This document shows positions 23,646 to 35,200 of a stretch of DNA of 64,000 nt, piece by piece. Numbering within the stretch: position 1 is the first letter of the stretch; every line of letters begins with the position of its first letter. The notes under the pieces were generated by a model that saw only the letters and a list, made by a program, of their open reading frames with translations, did not search any database and was not told where the DNA came from. The stretch comes from Aricia agestis (Eukaryota; Arthropoda; Insecta; Lepidoptera; Lycaenidae). The DNA lies in the NCBI RefSeq assembly GCF_905147365.1, contig NC_056422.1, positions 9,674,501-9,738,500 on the forward strand, written 5' to 3'. Position numbers and translations under genes: made by a program.

Positions 23646-26600
23646 TCAAGGCCTATTTTTACGGATTTTTTTATGACTTTCACAGGTTTTTGGGAGCATG
23701 TCATAATAATAATTGACGGGTTCAAACCAGGCGTAGCCCCGTTCTGACAACCCCCACCATTTGTGCCCGTTTGGATCCACCAGAGTCAGAAGTCCTTTTG
23801 GTGTGTTGTCTTCGAAGTTCGCCTGTAGAACGCAGCCATCAGGGTATGTGTAGACTCCGATGCCATCATAAGCAAAGTTGTTTAGTCTACCCTCGAATTT
23901 GGAGCCGTCAGCGTAGGTGATTGTAACGTCATTGGTGAGGTTGTCTGCCTCCCAGATGCCAAGGTATTTGTCACCTACAGCCGTGGTGTATTCACCGTAA
24001 CCTAAATTCAGAACGTAACATTTAGCTGATGATTAGTTTATCGCAATGTACCTAAACTTACCTATAGTGATGGTAAATTGTATTAGAATCCCAGCACCTT
24101 TCGAGCGAAAGTCGAGATACAGCCCGAAGATATTGCATACTCATAATGGTAAGATGCCGACTCTAGTAGGTGATTTATTGGAATCTAACATTATGGAAAT
24201 CCTGTGCTTCAATTCTACAAGATTGTAACATAATATTGTAATGTAACATCAATGCAGCTCGGTGCCCGAGTTCCATCCAATCCGCATTACCTGTCAAACA
24301 GCTATTAAAAACAAACGCTTCTAACTATTGTGCTTCTAAGATGTATCTAGAGATAGAAAGAGGGTTGATAGGTCAATTATTTCATTTGACTGAATTAAAC
24401 AAAGAAACGATGCTACATTCAAACTTCAAAGTGTCAATTTAATAGAATAAAGGTTAATTTTAAAGGCAATTACTTTCTACTGAAGAAGACTACAGTGATA
24501 TACGAATTCAGATAATAATGGTAATGATTATTGGAACTGGGGCGTGACTAAACGCAATATAGTCCGGATAGAGCACGCTCGATTAACTACCAGTTAGAAG
24601 ACATCGTTACACTCTGATGGATCGAACTTACTTGCCGGATTTTCATTTAAATGTATTAATGTGCATAATTACCGCTAAACTATATAATTAGATACCTGGC
24701 AAGCGGCAAGTAGGCGCGAAGCGGCATTGCCTGATTTCTCAAGGGGTAAGTTATATAGATTTTATTCAGAATTGATAACTTACTAGGCGAGGGCTGCAAC
24801 TCCGTTGGCTCCAAAATTCGTTTATCGAGTGGAAACCGTTCCCAATCGATAAAATCGAATTTTGGAGCGTTCCCAAGGAACCGTACATTTTTCGGGATCG
24901 ATCATTTGGGAAAAGTATCCTATGGCCTTTCCCATGACTCAAAGTATCTCCGTAAGTACCAAATTTTAGTAAAATCAGTTCAGCGGTTTGGGCATGAAGA
25001 GGTAGGTAAGAGACAGACAGACACACTTTCTTATTTATGATAATATTTAGTATAGATGCTTATCTGGGTAGACCAGGGTAGACTGGGTACGATTGTGACA
25101 TTTTTGGTTTGGAGGGCAATAATTTTGTTAATTTTACACCTAGCTAGGAAAATTTTATCACAAAACATAGTTTATTTATTTGTCTACATAAAAATACTAA
25201 TATATTATGCTAAAATACGATGTATTAGTCATGGAATCAAATTTAAAAGAAAGAGGGAAATTGTCACAACCGACCACAATCCAAGGACGGTTGTGACGGT
25301 GGTTGGGGTCGGTAGTGACATCTACAAAAAAATGTTTTATATGATTTTTATTTCAATAAAAATGTACCATAAAACATCATAATCTTATTCTAAACAAATT
25401 CATCTAGCGTATCAAAACATAGTCTATTTCTAAACATATTTATCAACCAAAACAACGACATCCGGTTCATTTGATGAATTTCTCCGTTCTCTGTAAATAA
25501 GTCCTACGTTTGACTTCTTCGTAAGTATTGTCGTATTGACTGATAATATCCTGATTTTAGACATGTAAGAAAAATTATAGGATAAATGTATGTCACAACC
25601 GTACCCATAAGATTTGTCACAACCGTACCCAACACAGAAGTTTAATTATCAAACAAGCGCCACGAATCGGTTTTACGTAAAAAATAATCACTTGTAGTTA
25701 ACTACTAATGATCAACTTATAACAAGAAAATAAACGACATAGGCCATTTGCATACAAAAAATAGTAAACATTGAAATAAATCAAGCAAGAAAACCTACTT
25801 TTGACTCTTAAAAAGCAATGATGGCCCCTGATAACATTATCGTTTTTCGCTGTATTGACGACTGTCACAACCGTTCTCTGGTACAACCGTACCCAGTCTA
25901 CCCTATATAACATTATGTTAAAGACATGGACGTGGTGTCCTAACTATTAACATCCCAACTGTTATCAACTCCTGATAGTAGAATATATCAGCTGATAATA
26001 TGCGAAGTTCAGAATAAGATGCGATTAGCGAATAATTCTGAACCGAGAACCACTGTAGTAGATAAGCCATGCCTTTTGTCAAAGTAAAAAAATCATTAAT
26101 ATATTCTGCTCAACTGGATTCATACCGCAGTGTCACAGAAAACGGCATGTTTCGAGTGCATCAGCGCAGATTTAACTTATGTCTAGGAAGCATTTAATAA
26201 GCATGGACGTAGCCACACTGGGGCAAGCTGGGGCGCTTGCCCCACCCTGGCTCTGACCTATAAGGTGCCTAACAAAACAAGAAAAAAAAAATTCAACTAA
26301 CTACATTCATAATATCCGTACAGCTCGACAAGGCTTTAAATGAACGTGGCGAAAAAAGGAACTAACGCTGCCATCATACAAAAACGTCATTTTTGACAGT
26401 TCTCCTTTACCAGCAGCGCTCCCGCCGCTTTGGTAGGTTGATTGCTACCCCACCCTGACCCCAAGCCTGGCTACGCTCATGTTAATAAGCCTTTAATACC
26501 ATGCATTTTGACCGCTCCAGTCTTTTTGTTTTCTTCATAGAAGCCATTGTAAGTGTCTCCAGTATCATGTTGGAAGAAGCCCTCATCTTGCACAACAATC

Positions 26601-26650
26601 GGTTCTTTGCCACTCTTGGAAGTTTTGGCTGTTGTTGGTCTTGTGTTCAT
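23646..26650 (-). CDS. MORN-repeat protein, copy 3
   Basis: Exons 26650-26500 and 24001-23646, again giving 168 codons. The two copy-3-specific substitutions in its intron (25054, 26106) leave the coding sequence unchanged. This copy is followed upstream by unduplicated sequence, so its right border (28605) is the original flank. Confidence 0.8.
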
Positions 26651-28312
26651 TTCTAAAAATTGCAATACTTTAACTTCTATTAATGGAACTAGAAATACCT
26701 ACTGCACAATTTCTACCAGTGGCGGGGCAAGACTGAAATTTGATGTGGGCATGATAAATTTGCGAGGCCCTCTGATGGATGACACAAGAGGACGGATTTT
26801 GTTGAAGAAACATATTTTTTTAGTATTTAGGTTTAAGTAGGCCTCCATAGGTAGTGGCCCACGTAGTGCGGAGCGACCTCCTAACTCTCGTCTTACGGGG
26901 CTCCGGGAGATGATGGGAACCTCCGCGGCTTAGTCAGTCCCGGCGCCGAGAGGAACACTTCAGTTTGCCAAAGCATTCCCTAACATTGGTGGAAGTCCGG
27001 TCCCTTCTGAGGTAGACCGGCCGGTCGTGAAGGGAGTCCTGTGTTTGTTAGATCCAGGATATCCCTCTGTATACGGCCGAAGGCTAACCGCAGGTGGTTT
27101 TAGTGGGTAAGCCCGGTGCACTCGCCGGCAGTCCCGCATACCCCCGGAGTGCTTCAGCCACATCCCCAACCCGTGACACCTTATCCGGGATACAAAATTA
27201 AGGGTATCCCAGGTGCGCAAAAAAAAGGTGGTGGCCCACATCTCGCACGCCTTAGGCTCTAAACACACTAGGCTGAATTACGCCGGCGTAAATTCCGCCG
27301 CGTTTAAATTGCATACAAAATACGGGCCGAATACGAGGGGTGACACACTATTACGTCGCGTTTTGTATGCGTTTGACATTTGCGGCGGAAATTACGCCGG
27401 CGTAGTTTAGCCTAGTGTGTTTAGACTTAATTCTGTGTTGTGGCCTCGATAAAAGCTGACCTATATAATTACACCTAGATTAAATACCTGAACATAGTAT
27501 TTCATAAGGAAATTTCCAAGTATAATAGAATATGACAGATCCGTGTCATATTATCCTTGACTCGCCCATGGACAGCTTGTTAATTCTTTTTAGCACGCAA
27601 ATTGTAATGTCCCTGAATTTATGAAATATTGGCCTAAAAACAATGGCCTAGTGAGGGCCTAGTTTGTCGTCCAAAATTGCGTCATTTAATTTAAGCATGA
27701 TGCCGTCATATTAAGCATTGTAAATAGAAATATGCTGTAATTAATTGTAAACCAAGTAAACTTCGCCAATTAATCTTAGAACGTGACTTGTAGCGCCATC
27801 TGTTACCCAACTTGAACATCTTTGCGGGAATTTCGGCTAGCTATATCCCGGACACCGAACACGTAGAAATATGGCTTTTGCTGTGTATCCCTTTTACTCG
27901 CGCACGAATAGTTATATGATAATCGTAACTATATAGTGCGAATGAATGATACAAATCGATTTTTTGCATATTCGGTGATGGGAAAAGGCAATAAGTGTTT
28001 TTATTATTATTAATGAAAGTTGCGATAGCATGCGACACTTTATACTTACCTGCTGTTTCCCCACATTTTAACACAAAAATGACCAGGTAAATATTAATAA
28101 GAGAAATAAAACAATTTTCAGTTTTATTAATAAATAAATATATTTAACTAACAATCATGTACTTTATCAAACATGACCCCTGGTAACACTGGAGTTGACC
28201 TAATATGTACAGCGTATACCCAGTGACTAACTGAATTATATATTGTCTATAGATCTTGTTTCCAAACATGAACTACGAATAGATACACAAATGCATACTC
28301 ATAAAATATATA

Positions 28313-28462
28313 CTAATATATAAAATCATTTAGGCTCGGTCTCAAGTAACTTTTGGCGCGAATTTCTTTCGACAGCCAACATTTTAATGCCATAGAAGGG
28401 GCAAAGCTAATACCCATGTTAACCAGAAACATAAGAAGAAAAAGAAACATTAGGGCCGTCAT
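28313..28462 (-). CDS. Small secreted-peptide candidate, copy 3
   Basis: Same 49-codon frame as in units 1 and 2. The nearby substitution at 28280 lies downstream of the stop. Confidence 0.33.
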   Translation of the reverse strand: MTALMFLFLLMFLVNMGISFAPSMALKCWLSKEIRAKSYLRPSLNDFIY

Positions 28463-28605
28463 TTTAAAGTCTCTGTATTTTTAAAGAAATATCATGTATT
28501 CAATAATAGTCAATTCTCACATACATAAATAATTTGACTAAGATAAACAATAATTTAAAATTTTTAAACAACTTATATTGTACTTCAAATACACTGCTTT
28601 TGTAA

Positions 28606-29211
28606 TACAATAAAAACTTAATATTCAACAATCTCTTATGACTAATCAATTTCATACTTGAATCTTAACAAATAATCGTGTTGTTAGGATATGCCAGACG
28701 AATGTTCCGAATTATGTTTTAACAATTGTACCAATTATAGTTTACATTTCAAGTTCAAATATCGATATTCCTATATATCGGATCTTGAAGTATTATAAAT
28801 CTCGACAATCGCTGGATTTCGTACAACGATAAACAAAAATACGTCAAATGAAGTAAAACTGTTAACTAATTTAAAAATGGAAAAATACGTGTTCACACGG
28901 CAGTGGGCGAAGGTATGTAAGGCGTATCCTTATTCTAATAATTTACAGGAGCCAAGTTAGCTACGCCGCGGTGTGTTTGGGTCTGAAGTGAGCGCTAAGC
29001 GCCGCACTGGAGTGAAGTGAGCTGTGCTCTGTCTCGTTATTAACTTTGATGAAGATAAACTTCGTTGTATATGGTAACATTTTTAACGTTTGAACTTTTT
29101 ACAAATATAAACGTCAAAATATTGACATCATATTCTATTTTAGAAATTTCAAACGTTATAAAGTTCATATTCATTAAAGTTACACAATTAGGGGCCTGAA
29201 CTGGAGTGAAG
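28606..29211. other. Spacer between the triplication and DLAT
   Basis: Unique AT-rich sequence. On the plus strand, 28877-28912 reads as a 12-codon start exon: ATG in aaaATGG context, ending gcgaag|gtatgt, a good donor. No second exon could be found, so it may be chance. The region nearest 29211 is the DLAT 3' UTR. Confidence 0.3.
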
Positions 29212-32200
29212 TTAGAGGATCATGTTGGCGGGATCTTCGAGATTAGCCCGGAACGCCTTCATCCATTCGGCGCCGACCGCGCCATCGACAACTCTATGGT
29301 CAGCCGACGCCGTGAACGACACGAACTTCGCCACGCGGAAACTGAAAAAAAAAAAATAGAGTAAGCCAATTATTTTAGCAAATGCACCAAAATTTATATT
29401 GTAAATTGTCTATTAATATAACTTTCTTGGCTTAAAAGTTATAATCAAACTAGGAATAGAGTATTTCTACGATGTTGAAATACCAACGCATAAAAAAATT
29501 CAGGGTTAAGTACATGTAAACTGATTTTTTTAGCTACACTAGCGCCCCTGGCAAACAATGGAAACGAATTATTTGCCATTAAAAGTCTTAAAAGTTTGAC
29601 TATTTACCCTTGGTTCTCGTTCTTGTCGGGAATAACGAGGTCCTGCAGACCACCGCACGCCAGGATGAACGACTGCGGGGGGTTGATGATAGCGTTGAAC
29701 ATCGTAATACCTAAAATGACAACGGTAAGATAATCTACCCAAGGATGATGATACGTAGCTGGGTACTGATATTATAAGCATTTATACAACGAATATCTAT
29801 ACAAAATCCGCTTGTTTTTATTTGGCACGTTGGACATATGGCAGATAAAGGCTAATCTTGAATAGTTATAAGCTGCACATCCTTATATAAGTTAAAAAGG
29901 TTAAAGGCTCTATGCGCAGATCTGGGTTAAAAACCCTGGATTGATAACTTGTTATCTCTCTAGTTCTTCGTATTGTACGAGGACCTCAAGCAAAAAGTGT
30001 AGTACCTTCGACAAAAATTAACACATTTAAAAGATCATAACTCACAGGTAACAACGATGTACTATCAGAGAAGTTGATTCATATGCAAATCGGGGACCTA
30101 AGTAGTTTGGTCGCGTTACGTCAAACCCAGCTGACAGATCACAATTAACATTGAATTGACATATTCGACCAAATAACGTTGGTCTGTCAATTGCGTAGGA
30201 ATCAACTTACTCGATGCCAGTACATTAGTATTATTGAATATGGTTTACGTTTCGCCAAATGGGTAATGTTTCGCAAAGAAGAAGACGTTGAAAAAAATAA
30301 CGCATTATGACTTCGTCGACATAGAAAAAGTGTCAAGACTCACCGAACATGCCCAAGTTGGACACAGTGATGGTGCCGCCTTGGTACTCGTGCGGCTGCA
30401 GTCTGCCCTCCTTCGCCTTAGCCGCTAGCTCCTTCATGGACTTGGATATGTCGATGATGCCGCGAGAGTCCGCGTTGAAGATGATGGGAGTGATGAGACC
30501 ACCAGGTGTAGCCACCGCCACACTCACGTCCACGTTTGAGAATCTGTAACATATTTTAATGATCAATAGTTGTTGTGTGTGTGTGTGTTAATTTTTTTTA
30601 AGAATTGTGCACACAGAAAATTTAAATTTGACAGAGACTTTGTGAGTAGAAGAATCTGGGTTAGGCGGTTAGCAGTTAAAGTACTTAAAAGTAAAACTTA
30701 TAGTTAAGTACCATAAAATAATAAAAATTAAGTCTGTCTTGTCTCAAGTTTTCCTTTAGGGAATTAAACTTTGTGTAGCCGTGATTTTTCAAAGCACAAC
30801 TTTAAGATCATGTCACCATCTGATTGTATGCTTATAACGTCAGCGACAACGACCTGTCAGATCCACCAACAGTAAGTGTTTTTTAATCGCAGCACTAGAA
30901 CGCATTATGCGGCATAATGTGCAAACATTGAATGTTTCAGCTACAGCACACTTCGATACTGTACGCCACTGAAATCTGTGTTGTGTGTGTGTTGTAAAAT
31001 GCAGTGTATCCCTCTAAATTTTGGAGGGACTTCCCGTTCGCGTCGGGAAGTATTAAATATTAGTAGTACTCACTCTCTAATATACGTGTCCATCCAGTGC
31101 GCGTTGACGGCGGGCACGCGCTTGCACGCCGCCGCCACCGCCTTCACGATAAAGTCGTTCACCGATATCTGCCGGGAAATGGAAAATATTGTAATGTCAG
31201 AGAAGTTGATTCAAGCAGATGGCGGACCTATGTAATTCGGTCGCGTTGTGTCAAACCCACCTGACAAATCACGATTAACATAAAATTATTCGAAAGTTTC
31301 GGGGCGGGTCCCTAAAATATAGTTTATCTTATCTTATATCTTTAAACGAGCAATTCTTGTACATATACCTATAATATAATATATTGGAATCCCGGAATCG
31401 GCTCCAACGATTTTCATGAAATTTAGTATATAGGGGGTTTCGGGGGCGATAAATCGATCTAGCTAGGAATCATTTTTAGACAATGTCATTTTATTCGTGT
31501 TTTATCGAATACCGAGCAAAGCCCGGTCAAATAGCTAGTTATCTATATATATAAAAGAAAGTCGTGTTTGTTACAACACTTATAACTCGAGAACGGCTGG
31601 ACCAATTGCCATGGTTTTTGATTTGTTGGATTTGTTTCCGTCCCGAATAGCAGAATACATAAAAACAATAAAAACTCGATATGTGTAATGACTAATGATT
31701 AATGAATACTTTATCATTTCAATAGATGCTGATTTGTTTATTACATGTCAAACATTTGTTGTCCAATCCTGTCAAATAGTGTAACAACTATTTTTTTTTT
31801 TTTGGAGCTTATGGCCTGGTTGCTGAGACCTTTAGCCCGGCCGCATATTGTCCGAAATTTCTGATACGAAAAATTTGAACGTCGGCCGGACCGCCACACC
31901 GCACACTACGTCGGAAGCTGGCTGAACCGGCAAGACTAGACGATAAAGTACGAGACGTCATCTTGCAGGAGTTAAAGGGAGAAGAAGGTCATGACAAATT
32001 TACCGGCGAAAATTACCAGCAGAGTCACCGGGAATTTTTATAATTTTGTTATTTAGAAGACAAGACTTATTTTATTACTTATTGATTATGTTTATTTTTA
32101 TGAAGCATTTTTAAAATAGGTTTTGATGATTATTGCGCACATGTTGCCTCCCCCGGGAGTGTATTTATTTTTTGTAAAATGTCTACAAAGTTCAGGTACT

Positions 32201-35200
32201 GTTATATTTGTTTGTTTTAGACATTAATTTTCGAAAAATTTTTATTAACCGAAAATAATACCTAAGATTGCCATTATTGGTTCCGCCACCAGAGCCATTG
32301 TGCTCCCTGCTTTATGGCGAAACACTAGAATCACGACATTTTCCTTCGGTTTTCCTTCCTGGCGCTATAACTCCAGAACGCACGAACCGATTTCCACGGT
32401 TTTGCATTCGTTGGAAAGGTCTCGGGCTCCGTGAGGTCTATAGAAAAAAAATCAGAAAAACCTTCAAGAGAAAAGCAGGAAAATAGGGAAAATAATTTTA
32501 TGGCAAAACAACGTTTGCCGGGACAGCTAGTTTATTAATATAAATAAAACTCGCTCGCAATTTCGTTACGCTGACATTCGTTTATACCACGAAAACCGTT
32601 CATTTCCAGAATAAATTCTTTCCTACGTCTTTTTCCGGGACTCAAAGTATGTATGTATATTCATAAATCATAATTAACAAAAACACAAACACGTGATATA
32701 ATATCGATATAATAACGTATAATATCGTAGACAGACATTTTGAATTATAACGAAACCAAATCCGCGTTACTAATTTGAATTTGTATATCACGAGGGAATT
32801 TGAAAATTCCCTCAAGATTTTGAGTTTCGTAAGAAAGAAATAATCATTTTCCTATATTTCTTATTCTAAAACGAAATATACATAAAACAATCGCAGTAAC
32901 TAGATTGTGGCAATTATATGAATTTGCAAGATTTGTTTCACACTGTCAATCACGCGCGGATCACGTTTTCGTCATAGTGATCGAAAATTCTCAATGTCAT
33001 TTTAAATGTCAAGTATAAAACAAGATATAGGTAGATCTCGAAAATAAGAAAGTATTCTCATTAGCCACCTTATCAAATTCAAAGCCCGATCTAAGCTTAG
33101 GAGGGCAATTTTTTTATGAAATAAGGGGGCAAACGAGCAAACGGATCACCTAATGGAAAGCAACTTCCGTTGCCCATGGACACTCGCAGCATCAGAAGAG
33201 CTGCATGTGCGTTGCCGGCCTTTTAAGAGGGAATAGGGTAATAGGGGAGGGTAGGGATGGGGGGTAGGGGATTGGGCCTCCAGTGAACTCACTCACTCGG
33301 CGAAACACAGCGCTTTTCCCGCCGGTTTTCTGTGAGAACGTAATATTTCTCCGGTCGAGCCGGCCCATTCGTGCCGAAGCATGGCTCTCCGACGTATAAA
33401 TTTTTTGCATATAACGTGCACACATAAAGCATTTGCCCAGAGCGGCAAAATTGACTTATTCCTATCTTCCAACCTAGCTATTAGCCATCCACCCAAGTTT
33501 GAGAATGACGAATGAGCATCGCATCGCCTCGTCCTCAATTACTTTTAATTATGTGTTACTAGCTGTTGCCCGCGACTGCGTCTGCGTGGACTTTAGTTTA
33601 TAGTTGTTCCCGTACATCGATTAATTCGTTTACGCGCAAATCAGAAAAGTATATTGTGTAGGAACCGGCCATTTTTCCGGGGCAAAAAACATTACTTGTC
33701 CCAGATTCAAATTAGTATCCCCAATCTCCATGCCAAATTTCATCAAAATAGATTAAATAGTTTTGGCGAGAATCATAAAAGTTTATTGTGCGGGAACCGT
33801 ACATTTTCCGGGATAAAAAGTATCCCTTGTATCCCGAGAAAGTATTGCCATACCAAATTTCATCAAAATAGATTGAATAGTTTAGACGATAATCATAAAA
33901 GTTTATTGTGCGGGAACCGTACATTTTCCGGGACAAAATGTATCCTATGTTCTTTTTCGGGACTCAAAGTATCTTAATACCCAGCAAAATGGGTCCAGCC
34001 GTTTACGCGTGATATCGTGACCACGCGAAATATAACGTTCGCAGTTTTGCTCGCGTAAATTAGATATTTCACAGACAAATGAGTCCACAAAAATAGCCTA
34101 TGATCCTTCACGTGGTCTACTTCTTATCTGTGCCAAATAACAGAAAAATTGCTTTAGTAGTTCGTGAGATAAGCCCTTTTAAATAATTTCTCCCGTTTTT
34201 TTCCACTTTTCCCTCTATTTCTTCGCTCCTATTAGTCTTATCGTGATCAAATATAGCCTATAGCCTTTGTCAATAAATGGGCTATCTAATACTGAAAGAA
34301 TTTTTCAAATCGGACCAGTAGTTCCTGAGATTAGCGCGTTCAAATAAGCCCTTTCAAATAATTTCCCCCATTTTTCCCATTTTTTCCTCAATTTCTTCGC
34401 TCCCATTAATTTTAGCGTGATAAAATATAGCCTATAGCCTTTCTCAATAAATGGGCTATCTAACACTGAAATAATTTTTCAATTCGGACCAGTAGTTCCT
34501 GAGATTAGTGCGTTCAAATTAGCCATTTCAAATAATTTCTCCCATTTTTTCCACACTTTCCTCTATTTATTCGCTCTTATTAGTCTTAGCGCGATAAAAT
34601 ATAGCCTATAACCTTCCTCGATAAATAGGCTATCTAACACTGAAAGAATTTTTGAAGTCGGACCAGTAGTTCCTGAGATTAGCGCGTTCAAATAAGCCCT
34701 TTCAAATAATTTTCCCCCGATTTTTCCACACTTTCTTCTATTTCTTAGCTCTTACTAGTCTTAGCGTGATAAAATATAGCCTATATAGCCTTCCTCGATA
34801 AATGGGCTATCTAATACTGAAAGAATTTTTCAAATCGGACCAGTAGTTCCTGAGATTAGCGCGTTCAAACAAACAAACTAACAAACTCTTCCGCTTTATA
34901 ATATTAGTATAGATTACTTAACCTCTGGAATACCGGGATTTCAAAATTTTATTGAGCCTCAAATACCGCGTTCTATGGCGCCATTCAAAATTTTTTTTTC
35001 AAGTTATACAAAATTGCGCCAATCAGGAACTTATTTAAAGTCGGGGCAATTTAATAGGCCACATTTGACATCTGTCAGAATAATCTCCATAGTGAGGTAA
35101 GCTGCTTAAAAACATCGACCAAAACGAATAAATCGATACGGACTTGAAATAAAATATTTGAATTTTATATGTTATTTATAAAACCAAAAACGAATTCCTG

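Larger units (their letters stand above)
11389..28605. repeat. Head-to-tail triplication of a 5739-bp unit
   Basis: Three copies: 11389-17127, 17128-22866 and 22867-28605. The boundaries are exact. Each internal junction reads tttgtaat|cctttgatttcc, while the outer left edge reads gcccttcctttgatttcc and the outer right edge reads tttgtaatacaataaa. Only a single T is ambiguous at the join. The copies differ at very few bases in what I compared: 15751 is C where 21490 and 27229 are T, and copy 3 alone differs at 25054, 26106 and 28280. Each unit carries a whole MORN gene and a small secreted-peptide candidate. A true recent duplication is the simplest reading. A graph or haplotype error in assembly cannot be excluded from sequence alone. 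Confidence 0.95.

Noticed and set aside
11389..28605. Centromeric satellite or rDNA-like array
   Set aside because: The unit is long, contains a spliced gene and unique sequence, and is present only three times.
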